Shown: in pieces, positions 13,040 to 24,035 of the stretch
Numbering within the stretch: position 1 is the stretch's first letter
How the letters are laid out: the number at the start of each line of letters is the position of its first letter
Assembly: GCA_024349245.1 (NCBI GenBank)
Contig: JALDNG010000048.1
Span: 2,592,501 to 2,656,500 of the forward strand
Direction: 5' to 3'
Source: Neodontobutis hainanensis
Lineage: Eukaryota > Chordata > Actinopteri > Gobiiformes > Odontobutidae
DNA: 64,000 nucleotides
Translations under genes and position numbers: made by a program
Notes under the pieces: generated by a model
The model's input: the letters and a program-made list of their open reading frames with translations, nothing else
Databases searched by the model: none
Told to the model about the DNA's origin: nothing

Positions 13040-14389
13040 ATTTTGCTATGTACTTCCCTGTCATTTTAGTAAGCTTTGTTTTTTTTATGATCACATTGTT
13101 ATGCATCTCTTAAATAAGCCTTCATTAGTACAGAGAAGTCTAATTGAAAACATTGCTATGTATGACCTTACCAAACCTCTCCACATTAAAACCAAGCACC
13201 CTCAGGAGATCAACATCCACAATCCTCTCCATTTGTTTTAATTACCCAGACTCTAGCAAACTAAAAATACCAAAGCAATTACTGCAGAGTACAAGGACAT
13301 GGCACAACCCACTTGTAGCTTAGTAAGAAGAAACGATATCTATAACAAGATCTCCCTCGGAGCAAATGGGATGCGAGGTTAGTTATTAGTTGTGGGCTCA
13401 TGAGCTGTTTGGTGGTCAGTATTCATGGCTGATTACAGTGGGTGGTGTCCCTCACAATTAATGGATAATTGGAAAGACTCAAGTCGTAAAAACGAATCGA
13501 GCTCAAATAATGTGAAATGTAGTTATTCCCTAAATTGCCCTATATTTTTTTCATGTTTGTTTTACCAGAGTATTTATGCCTTATGTGCTTTTTAAGTACT
13601 TGTGAACCAAAAATAACAATTAATGGGTTAAAGGTGTACTTCCCTCCCGGGTGTATGTAAAAGCTTTGTTATGCCTTTGTAAGTGCCTCACAGTATCCGG
13701 GAAAAACAGGAAATTCAGGAAAAACCCAGCACCTCTCAACAGACTAGCCAGTAAAGCGCTGCGACTGACTGTTTTAGATGTGGTGGAATCCCAATAGGAC
13801 TTGTCTCACCTGATTGTCTGCTCTACATGTTACTGTGTACAGCTAGTGCAAATAGTACATCTTTCTGGCAGTTTCAGAAGTTGAAAGCTCCTATGTGGAA
13901 TTGATTCAACATTACAAACCAGTTAAATGTATATGCAGCTCAGTATGTGGCAAATGGGGCAATGATTTAGTCGGGATCAATGGAAAGTGAATGAGCATTA
14001 CATTTAATAAAAAGAAACGGTGTTGGTGGGTTGAACATCTGCTGCTTTTATGAAGTTAAAGCCGAACCTCTGGGCTACACATATAAGAACTTGTTTGTAC
14101 CGTTGTCTGTATTTTCTCTTTGGTATTGGCTTTATGCACACACAGAAAACAGAAAGGTCAGAGGCCTGCAGGTCCATGAGGAGTTGTTCTTCAGACATCA
14201 CTACCTCATGACACCTTGTGCCCTCTACATACAGTATTTATTGGCGTTGTGAGGATGAAACCATTGAAAGAGTCAGGGGTTTATATGGCTTTAGAGGTTG
14301 CATTCAGGGGCCTGTGAATAAACACTATAATAACTAAGCATTTTTAAATGTAGTATTTCACCTTGGTTTTGACTTGCAGTTATTGAAGT
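13040..14389. other. Intergenic stretch mospd2-asb9, left part
   Basis: No gene, exon or recognisable mobile element seen. The short frames at 13032-13241 and 14004-14252 have no family resemblance and I treat them as chance. Confidence 0.5.
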
Positions 14390-14690
14390 CATTCATTAAT
14401 TTTCTACCGCTTTGTCCCGTTAGGGGTTGCATGTGACTGGAGCCTATCCCAGCAGCTTTGGGCCTGAGGCAGGGTACAGTGGCCAGTTAGTCGCAGGGCT
14501 AACATATAGAGACAGACATTGACATACAACCATTCACTCTCACATTCATTCACTAGGGACACTTAAGAGTTGCCAATTGACCTGTACATGCATGTGTTTG
14601 GACGGTGGGAGGAAGCCGGAGTACCCGGAGAGAACCCCCGGTAACACGCGGAGGACATGCAGACTCCTCACAGAAAGACCAGAGTCGGCC
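14390..14690. repeat. Dispersed teleost repeat
   Basis: The segment begins with TTTTCTACCGCTTTGTCCC and ends with words such as GGTGGGAGGAAGCCGGAGTA, CCCGGAGAGAACCC and GGACATGCAGACTCCTCACA. These words recur in many copies across teleost genomes (known from memory, not searched here). The family name and class are not certain, and the boundaries are approximate. Small open frames on the minus strand here are part of the repeat. Confidence 0.75.
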
Positions 14691-15910
14691 AAGAATTTTT
14701 GAGTCGGCACCCCTGTTATCCAAATCATCTTGATTTATTTGATAGATACATCCTTGATAGATGGTCAAATGTCACTCTAAAACAAGATACATTAAACATT
14801 AAAATTCATACTCAATAGAATAACAATTCATAACAATTAATAAAATACATTGAGCTATTGGTCAACAAATGTCATTGCATTATCAGAAGCAGGATAAATT
14901 CAGGACTACAGAGATTGATTGTCTGATTGTTTATAAGCCACTGTCTTGGATGAGTTTTAAAAGTGTGATAAGTGGGCATTTAAGCTCTAAATGAAAAATA
15001 TAACTGACCAAATGCACTCCTCCTGAGTGGAACAATGTAGTCTCGTCTTAATGCACCTCTTGTGTTACAGTGTGCCACAGTTCTAATATTTACAAATTCG
15101 GGTAGAGGATAAGACAGACTGTGTGTAATTCTGAACATTAAACATAAATTGACATATTTTTTCATGTTCTCCCTACCCCAGAGGTTTCTTGTCCCGTAAC
15201 TATGAAGTTTGCTTATCTTTATATAAGCAAACTTTAAAGGTTGGACATTGGACCAGTAAACAGTATTTCATTAGTGACAATATATTGCATGCTGCCTTAT
15301 AAAGCAGAAATTTGACATGCTGAGTTTGACTCTATTTGATCTCTTCTTTATCTTTGTTTAAAATCAATTTGTTGTCTAGCCAAACTTTAAAGTATTTGTA
15401 TTCTGACACATTTTTTATACTTTCACAAGCTACAGAGCAATAGTGAAAAGAGGAAAAAGCAGTACAAGGGTTCTATTTCCTGTTTCCTGTCTGTTTTCAG
15501 TTTTTACACACCTAGTCTGAGATTCGTTTTCTTCTGCTGTTCACAATTGTTGTTTTTTTAGGACATAGACTGTTAAATATTTATTCTTTATTCTCCTGAG
15601 CTAAATCAATTCCATCTGGTGGAAAGTTCCGGCATCAACATTAGCATAAAACCTGAACTCAAAAACAGTAGGTATTTACACATTTTAGTTTACAGCATTG
15701 CAGTATACAGACCTAGGTATTGACTTCTTTTTTGAGACATCTTGGTTCTATAACTCTCTACAGACTACATCTGAGCATCTAAATCAATGCCAAAATATGG
15801 TCTGACATATTTTATACGTTAATTAATGTTTATATGAGCATTAATTGTTTAGTACTAAATATACTAGTTTACACATGCACCTTATGGGTAGTACATATAC
15901 AGTAAAGCAT
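14691..15910. other. Intergenic stretch mospd2-asb9, right part
   Basis: AT-rich DNA with no recognisable gene. The right end probably includes the asb9 3' UTR, since an AATAAA on the minus strand is at 15916-15911. Confidence 0.5.
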
Positions 15911-15916
15911 TTTATT
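15911..15916 (-). terminator. asb9: Candidate asb9 polyadenylation signal
   Basis: TTTATT on the plus strand reads AATAAA on the minus strand, 164 bp after the asb9 stop codon. Other AATAAA copies further on (about 15580) cannot be excluded. Confidence 0.5.
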
Positions 15917-16079
15917 CACAATATCTTTATCTTCAATTTCTTAGGTACAAAAGAGAACAAGCAGTGTGTGTTAGGTTATTTTCCTTATATTGCTATCAGT
16001 TCTTTTCTAAAGGTTGCACAAGCACACCATCTGTTGACCTCAGAGTGAAATGCAGCTCTGTGTTGAGGCAGTAGTCCTT

Positions 16080-18096
16080 TCAGTGGGATTTGTTTTCCCC
16101 AGACTGGTGGAGAAGGTAGTGTTTCAGTTCATTGGGAAGGCAAAGGTCTTGGATCTCTCCCAGTCTGTTCTTGCCCACAGTCTTTCGAATGTACACTCGA
16201 CACTGCTTCATCAGGGTTAGACACCTCTGCAGGAAAATTAGAGACATTACAAAAAGATGGTTTGATATTAGTAGGTCTGCTATCATGGATAACTTAAGAT
16301 AAGAGGATGATACTTGAAAACAAAACTCAGAAGTAAAGTAACTAGTAGTAAACTAAGAGCCTGGAAAATGAATGTAACCACCCACTTACTCATACTCATA
16401 CAAAGATTTAAGGTACTTAGAAGGAATACCTCCTACTTGTTTTAGCAGCTTCGACACAAGGCTTTTGGAAGGAGCTAGATCCAGTGGTAGTTTGCCTTCT
16501 GGGTTTTTGAGGTTGTGATCTGCCCCATGGTCAAGCAGGATAGACACTATCTCTGGGCAGGACATACGGGCAGCTGTGTGCAAAGCCGACTCACCGCTGA
16601 CTGTGCTGTTTACATTAGCACCTGAAAGAGTTGACACGCAGAGTCTCTAGCTAAAAGTACACAGGGCTGCCCATTGTTTTGTTTACATAAAAATATTGTG
16701 AATAGATAGGAACTAGAACTACTGGTAAGAGGTCAGACAAGGAGAAAAGTATTCTTACCAAGTTGAAGAAGTTTTTTGACAGTGCTTGGACACTGATGGC
16801 TACAAGCGATGTTGAGAGGGGAACCAGACTGGTCAATGTGTTGGTCCACATCTGCACCAAACTGAACAAGTTGCTCTATACACTCCCAGTGATCTACAGA
16901 CAGATATTAGTATCATCACAATAAAATGTAAAGTATATCTCAAAGCTTGTAAATATTCAAGTTCTTCTTTCTAAGTTCTTCATAGTAGTGTTTGAAGACA
17001 GACAAATAACTGACTTGAAGGCTCGGGTAGTATCTACACAAATGATATATGTGTATATTACTTTTTTCACCACAGCAGAAAAGATCATCCATACAGATAA
17101 AATAAAAGGTAAACTCGGACCTTTGGCTGCAGCCCTGTAAATTGGAGATCTGGACTGACTGGTCCCATCTGGAATTGCTCCATGCTGAAGGAGCAGCGAT
17201 ACACAGGCCAGGTGACCCCTGGCACAAGCCTCTGCCAGGGCTGTTTGTCCATCCACTGTTGGACTGTTTATCTGATGATGATATTTTTATTGCATAAGAC
17301 AAATCACATAATTATGAGAAATACAAAATTGTTTATTTTATATAGATGCACGTATAAAGTCAATGTATTTGTATGTATTTGGAAATCTATGATAACACTG
17401 TTCCTGGTTTTTCAAGTTGGATATATGTGGTGAGCAAGTTAACCTGTGTTAATGTGTTGTTTTAAGGCATGGGAGCCCAAAGTCCTGCTTTTATGCAGTT
17501 TGTTAAACACTTACTAATGTTGAAGTTATAACTAACAATTATTAATTTTGTGCAGGAGAAAGACAAGATGCCTTCCTTTTGTCTTTTGTCTTTTAGTCTT
17601 TTAGTTTTCATACAGCAATAGTGGCTTACTCACATTTGCCCCATTTTCCAACAGAAGCTTGGCACACGTTGCATGTCCTTGTGTGCATGCTGCATGGAGA
17701 GGAGAGACGTGGTCTAGAGTGTTGAGATTTACACATGTACCCTGTAGAAAACACAAATACATTTAAAGATATGGTACCCAATTTCTGGTGAGAAAATATG
17801 CATAATAACCTAGAATCTAGATAAGGATTTCTTCAAGCAGCACAGGCCTGATTTACCTGTGCAATGATTCTCTGAAGACTGAGGACACGTCCATTAAAGG
17901 CTGCATCATGTATTTGAGACCAGTCTGATGCAATTTCTTGTTATAGACATAAAAAACATGCCACATTTAATGGTACCATACTTTGCACTCATTCAGTCAG
18001 TGGATACTCACCACTCATCAGCGGGTTTGAGAAAAACAATGCAGTTCCAGCTGGACCTGTTGTGTCTCGTTGTGTCTCTTTGTCTCTGACAGACAT
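16080..18096 (-). CDS. asb9: Ankyrin repeat and SOCS box protein 9
   Basis: ASB proteins are substrate receptors of Elongin B/C-Cullin5 ubiquitin ligases; mammalian ASB9 targets creatine kinase. Coding exons, minus strand: 18096-18012, 17936-17857, 17741-17634, 17271-17121, 16893-16759, 16621-16390, 16224-16080, giving about 311 aa (human 294). The N-terminus has FFSNPLM, close to LLSNPLM of human ASB9, which with position favours ASB9 over ASB11 or ASB13. Ankyrin repeats run from about residue 34 to 260 (VSPLHAACTQGHATCAKLLL, SALHTAARMSCPEIVSILLD). The C-terminal SOCS box starts at LMKQCRVYIRK and ends LPNELKHYLLHQ. Two uncertain points: the exon 4 donor is weak (G|GTCCGA at 17120), and the exon 6 donor has several in-frame choices. 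I used GTAAGT at 16389 with the acceptor ending in GCAGAG at 16225, the strongest donor, so the few residues before the SOCS box are provisional. Confidence 0.88.
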
Positions 18097-18649
18097 AGTT
18101 GACAATGCTATCCCAAAAGCTGCTTCACGGGCCGATGATTTTCCTTGATAAATAGAACGGTGCAGGCTGATATAACTAACTGGGCGTCAAAACAAGATTC
18201 TTGTGTGTGTGGCAACTTTGGAGCTGTGATGTCAGATCCTCTAGTACAATATAGGGCTCTGCAAAAAGCTGGTTGGGGGAATGTAACAGCTAGTTTTTGG
18301 CCAATGGAGGTGAACAAAACAAGGATGAGCCTTTATCACAGGTCTGTATTTGTGAGTAATTTGAACACTGTATATCCCAAACGTTACCTGGCAGAAAGGA
18401 ACAGGGCATGCTGGTTAAAGTAGACAAAAAGTAGCACTAGCATCAGCACGTTTATAATTTCTGCATTTAAACAAAACTTGTATGTTTCATGATTTGCTTA
18501 ATTAGTCTGTGGGGTTTTGCTGAGTTACTATCTTGTCAAAACATGAAACGCACCTTAATAGTTGTTACTAAATGCAACTGAGAAAGGATTACCCAGGTTT
18601 AAGCAATATGATGAAGCTGAAGTGCAATAATCATTACATTTAGAGTTAA

Positions 18650-18663
18650 CCAGTAGAGGGCAG
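18650..18663 (+). promoter_or_regulatory. CTCF-like motif
   Basis: CCAGTAGAGGGCAG fits the CTCF core consensus CCASYAGRKGGCRS at every position. It lies between the divergent asb9 and gpr143 promoters. Motif match is seen; binding is inference. Confidence 0.4.
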
Positions 18664-19389
18664 CAGCACAGAGCACATAGAGTCAATGGCCCGGAATGCT
18701 CCTTTGAAGGTGGTTAATCTCTGGCAGCCACAACCCTGCTACACAGTTGACTTTATGCCTTGTCAGAGAAGGTGCACATGGATTAGAATGCTATTGTAGA
18801 TGCTTTGTTTTTGCAAATAAATTTGCTTCAAATGTCCCTCACTTTTTTAAGATCTCATCCCAAAAATTTGCACCCAGCAGATGTGAGCTGTATGACTTCT
18901 GCTGCATTAGAGAAGATTTCAAATTTCCAGAATGTAAGATCAGCTACTGAACAGCCACAGCAACTTTCACTGGTTACCTAATTTTAAATCACAAAAAACA
19001 TGGCTTTTGGCCTAAATGGTTTTCCTCAAGATGACCTAATATTATATTATATCCTAATAACTACAATATGGTACTGATTATATTGAGTATTGTTGTTCAT
19101 TAGAGCTGTACACCTTCAGGCTTGAGTCAATGATATGCCAGATACATAAATCCAGGTTTGTGTTTTTATTCACATACACCCCTTTGTAAATTTGTTTACA
19201 TCTCCCTCGCAAATTTAAACTATGATTTATAATAAATAGTCTGTTAGTTATTATTTATTATTGTAATGTAAAATAAAATTGCTCCAATTATTAAACAGCT
19301 AGACTTTGTTAATGGAATGGTCCACACCACAACCCCTACACAACAGTGTCTGGTATTGTGGAAAAATTAAGCTACAGGGATTAAATAGA

Positions 19390-19400
19390 AGCACATGATG
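19390..19400 (-). promoter_or_regulatory. Candidate MITF M-box in gpr143 promoter
   Basis: The plus strand reads AGCACATGATG, i.e. CATCATGTGCT on the other strand, containing TCATGTGCT. This matches 9 of 11 positions of the M-box AGTCATGTGCT, including the flanking T that MITF prefers. It is about 110 bp before the gpr143 ATG. Mammalian OA1/GPR143 is a known MITF target, so the position makes sense. Confidence 0.55.
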
Positions 19401-19510
19401 ATTCAGCCCCGTGATTTCTCAGAGTTGGGTCATGGACTCAACGCATTTCCCTTCCTTCCTTTCTTTTCTTTTTCTTCTCTCTTCTGACACGCCAGCCCAC
19501 TCCGGCCGCG

Positions 19511-22500
19511 ATGGCATCCCCGAGACTGGAGACGTTTTGCTGCCCGAACCGGGACGCAGCAACGGACTTTGTGGTGACTTTTCAGCCTGTCCTTTTCGGA
19601 GCTTTAACGTTAGGAAGCGCCGCGTTTAGTCTAGTATTTGCTATTTTACAAATTTTACCAAAACGCAAGGGATACAGAAGACTTGGCCAGTATCCTCTGC
19701 CTAGACCCGCCTCCTCCTCGAGAATCTTGTTCATCATCAGCATCTGTGACATATTGGGCAGCGCAGGTACCTAGCCACACTCCTGCTGTTAGCATAGTTA
19801 GCTAACTTAAGGCAAATATGTAGCTAACTGCTAGCCCTTCATCATTGTAAAGCACATGGGTTTCATTAGAGAAAATGTTTTCTTTTAACCCTTTTATGGT
19901 ATTCATTCAAACTAAAATGCATGATTATGAAAAGACAATGCACAGTAGGCTATTACAAAGTTTAAAATGTCACATACAGTAATACAGAATAGCCTACTTT
20001 GTCTACAATTTACTTAGGGTTTACTTACGAGAAACTATTTACTACGGATCCAATACAAAAGCTTTTGAGGCAGAATAACTATTTTAAGACGTTTAATATA
20101 ATAATTAATTGTAATTGTTACAATGTTGCATAGATATATCCTACCTACCAGTAATAAAAAATGAAAATTGAAATGTTCATTCATGAATTTGCTTTTGTAG
20201 TGTGTAAAAAAAAAAAAAAAAAAAGGCAATTCTGCCAACATTGATCATCCCCTGCATTTGGCTTTTGAACAACAGAGAGCAGCCAGTGGACTTTAGATCA
20301 GTGAGCTGCAGGGCAGAAAGCCACAAGAACTCCTTCCCGATTGCAAAAAAAAAAAAAAACATACAATCAATCAGCCTATAGCAGGTGAGGTCTGACTAAA
20401 ACAGCTGAATATTCTTTTGGGGATCATAACAGAGATTTGAATTAAAATTTAATAGGATGTCCCATGACTTGTCCTAATCGTTTCATCAACAAATGAATTC
20501 TCTCTATGATTTATCCACTTCAAATACTTTTGGTGGGGAATGAGACTTTGGCTGTAAGCAAGCAGTGCTTACAATTTCTCTCTGTAACAATGTGACTGGT
20601 TGTGTCCTGCAGGTATTATAGTAAGGTCATCTGTCTGGTTGGGTGTACCGAACATCATTGAGCACATCTCAGTGGCCAACAACACAGACGTCTGGCCAGA
20701 GGTCTTCTGTGTGGGAAGTGCAGTATGTATCATGGTTCATAATTAAGCCATACATTTTTTCAACATATCAAAGGAGACAATATGACAACTTATTCCAAAG
20801 GTACATTTCTTTAGGCCGTACTTATGTCTTTCAGATGTGGATTCAACTGTTCTTTAGTGCCTCGTTTTGGTGGACCTTTTGTTATGCTGTTGATGTCTTT
20901 CTGGTGGTGAAAACATCTGCAGGAATCAGGTGTAGTTATATTTATTTTCACCTCAGTATCACTTCCTAAAATGAGAAATTGCACAAATCCAACGTATATT
21001 CTCCAGTAGACTGTGCTAAACATCTTTCACTTCTCATTTTTGCCAATTAAACACCTTTTAACTTCCTACATTGTAAAGCTAAATTCAAATAAATGCTGAG
21101 AAAATAATTAGCAACAAAGTTATTATAGCTATTCTTTCTCTGCACCTCGGGGAGATTGAGCGTTTTCCGGCTTTGTACAATGCATTTGTTCAGCTGCTTA
21201 AACCAAACGCGCCCTCATGATATGAAGCTCCTGCAGTGTGCTGTGAAGTTTGTCTCATGACTTTTTTTCTTTCTCCTTTAGCACCATTATTCTGTATCAC
21301 ATGATTACTTGGGGTCTGGCAGTGTTGCTTTGTATTGAAGGTGTGGCCATGCTCTACTACCCATCCATCTCAGAGTAAGGCTTCCTCTGTAAAACTTCAC
21401 ATGTACAAGAGGTTTGTAGTTTTAGTTTAGTTCCCCACACAGTCTTTTTTTTTTTGTTATAGCTGCGAGCAGGGCCTGCAGCATGCTGTACCTCACTACG
21501 TCACAACATATGCCCCAATGTTGCTGGTCCTCACTGTAAACCCTGTGTTCTTTAACAGGACAATATCAGCTGGTAAGTTTCTTCCTCAGCTTTCCCTTTT
21601 GTTTTATGCTGAACCGATTACATCATCCCTGTATTGTCTGAACCATCTAGTGACATCCTTACTGAAAGGCCGACAAGGAATCTATACAGAGAATGAGAGA
21701 CGGCTGGCCAGTGAGATCAAAATGCGCTTCTTTAAAATAATGCTGGTTTTCTTCATTTGGTAAGAGACAGGTTTGAAAAGACTTTTTTTTTTCAGCTTCA
21801 GCAGTGATTGGCAGATAGCATTTATAAGTAAAGTGATGGTTAACATGTACCACTTAAGAAAAAAAATACATATTGCTCCTTTACTTCTAAGTCTATAAAA
21901 GTGTGATAATACCTAAGAGTAATAGTAACAGAATTAAAAAAAAATAATAGCAAGCATCTGGTATAATTCAGTGGAATATTGTGTCTCTCACAAGACAAAC
22001 GCATAAAAAATCTTGTCTGCTGATGCTCGTATAATTGTCTCCACACAGTTGCTTTCCAGATAATGAGCATGTGCCTCAAAAAAGAAAAAAAGTCCAAACA
22101 GCAGAAGCTTTTATACCAATGACTTCATAAAAATCTAATGAGCTGTATCTTGTGGTGTTTCAGCTGGGTTCCCAATATCATCAACGAGAGTCTCCTCTTC
22201 TTTCTGGAGATGCAATCAGACGTTGATGACAGCAGTTTCAGGAATATTAGGAATGCAGCCCTCATCACATGGTTTATAATGGTGAGTGAGACGAGATCAG
22301 AATAAACTGTGATGTATCTCTAATAATCTACTTGTGTGTCCCACTATTAACACCATTTTGGCTTTTCCAGGGAATCTTGAATCCTATGCAGGCATTCCTC
22401 AACACTCTGGCTTTTCACGGCTGGACAGGATTCAACATTGACCTCAGCCTGCAGAGGACAAGAGAGCTTACCTGGGACTCTGTTTCTACTTCAGTGCCAA

Positions 22501-23456
22501 ATACTGCAGGTCACAACCCTACTACAATGCTGTACCAGGGCCACGTCCAGGATGTTAAGAGGAACCTGATCAGCAATGGGCAGCACCATTCTGATGCCGT
22601 CAGTGTCCTCTCAGAAGGTAACTGGGCTCTGAGTGTTGGGAACAGCTCTCCTGTTTATCAGGGCTGGTGAACACCGGCACACTACTCAACAGCAGCCTTT
22701 TACATGTGGGTTTTATATGAAACATTTTGTTTTTGACAGTTATTGCAGAAAACTACCCACTGGGGAATATGTCCCGTGTGTGGTGACAATAATTAAGCCA
22801 TAAAACTTCCCTAAAATCATTCCAATTATACAAAATAACAAATTTAAAGAAAAGATATTTGGTTAAAACATAATTGTTGGAACAATTATGCTAGCTAATA
22901 AAGAATCTTTTTAACATTCTTCATTTCTTCAGGGGTAAACATTGATTTTGAAAAACGCTAGAGAGGTATAGATTAGCTATGATTTAAGTGAATTACTTAT
23001 AGTGACCCAGGTCTACAAATAAATGCAAATGTCAACTGACTAACTAAAAATGTCAATCTTTGTAATGTAACACAGCTGCATTTAAATGTATTTTGGGATG
23101 ATTTTGTAAAGCTTTTTACAATTTTTTTACTATTTCATAGTTGCTGCTCTGTACACAATATACAAAAGATATCCAGTGTTTTCTGTAAACTATTGTTAGA
23201 AATAAAGTTCCCTTTGTAAAAAAATGTTTCTCAATGAATTTATTACTGTCAAATACCAGAATAAATCGCATATGTAAACTGTGTCGAGTCCCAAAATACA
23301 TTTGTGAATGAATGGACATTTGCCAGAGATGACATAACATATGATAAGCATTTGCATGAGCCACTCCTACAACCAGTAATGTGCCCCTATTTTGTCTTGC
23401 TAGGTTCAGAGTCTAGTACAGTTGAAATCCACATTTCCAGCGAGCTACGAGACTAA
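19511..23456 (+). CDS. gpr143: G-protein coupled receptor 143 (ocular albinism type 1 protein)
   Basis: GPR143 is a seven-helix receptor of melanosomes and endolysosomes in pigment cells; L-DOPA is a reported ligand, and it controls melanosome size and number. Coding exons: 19511-19766, 20613-20722, 20835-20929, 21282-21374, 21463-21572, 21651-21759, 22164-22281, 22371-22617, 23404-23456, all GT-AG and in frame, giving 396 aa (human 404). The N-terminus MASPRLETFCCPNRDAATDF nearly matches human, followed by WLGVPNIIEH, FCVGSAMWIQLFFSASFWW and LLKGRQGIYTENERR. The last exon encodes SESSTVEIHISSELRD, like human SDASTIEIHTASES. If the exon 8 donor at 22618 is not used, translation runs to a stop at 22668-22670 with a different tail of the same total length. 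Intron 1 holds two A-runs. It converges on tbl1x. Confidence 0.96.
19767..20612 (+). other. gpr143 intron 1 with two poly-A tracts
   Basis: Non-coding. A19 at 20206-20224 and A15 at 20345-20359 lie about 120 bp apart. The sequence between them ends with no clear SINE body that I recognise. Nothing else seen. Confidence 0.6.
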
Positions 23457-23638
23457 GAAGACATAGATGCTGATGGTGAATCCTTGGGGAACTCTGTGAG
23501 GCATTAGCCGAGGGTCCTCAACATCCCGCCTTCCCTTCTGCCTGCCAGTGTTTCTTTACTTACTTTTGTTGAGTTTATTTACTTTCCAAAGAGTTTAAAT
23601 TTTATCAGGACTTTAGTCTTTATTAGTCTGTAGAGAAG

Positions 23639-23644
23639 AATAAA
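23639..23644 (+). terminator. gpr143: gpr143 polyadenylation signal AATAAA
   Basis: AATAAA 183 bp after the exon 9 stop. Another AATAAA near 23201-23206, inside intron 8, could serve the read-through form of exon 8. Confidence 0.6.
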
Positions 23645-24029
23645 TGTACATCTTGACTCCAAGCCTTTTATTTCTGTAATAACAATTTTAATCTGCGCAC
23701 GGTACAACATTTCTTAACTAAGCCCATTAGCTGCACGCATAGCCTTTTGTAGCAGTTAATAAATCAGCAAAGATTAAAGTCTAGCCGGCTGACCTTTAAA
23801 ACTGTCACAAGTTTAGATATTTCTGGTACTTTGGTGTTATAGTCACTTAATGTGCTTTCATTTCTAACTGTAATAAGTTAAGTATATTTTATAAAACAGA
23901 ACTGTTTTCTATACAGATCTTCAAATGTCAAGCCATTTTTTGTATTTTAATGTGTTATATCTTTTAAATGAAAATGATAAAGATAATACAAGACACAAGA
24001 AGCTAATTTCAGATATCAAAATAGAGTGA

Positions 24030-24035
24030 TTTATT
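24030..24035 (-). terminator. tbl1x: tbl1x polyadenylation signal
   Basis: TTTATT on the plus strand reads AATAAA on the minus strand. It would give tbl1x a 3' UTR of about 1.65 kb (24.01-25.67 kb), which accounts for the otherwise gene-free sequence between the two convergent stop codons. Confidence 0.5.

Larger units (their letters stand above)
18097..19510. other. asb9-gpr143 head-to-head intergenic region
   Basis: 1.4 kb separates two divergent start codons, so it should hold both promoters. It contains a CTCF-like word at 18650-18663 and an M-box at 19390-19400. A small open frame at 18145-18423 has no recognisable homology. In human these two genes are several megabases apart. Confidence 0.6.

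Noticed and set aside
20206..20359. Two poly-A tracts in gpr143 intron 1 as possible SINE tails
   Set aside because: The sequence before them has no tRNA-like boxes or known SINE body that I can see.
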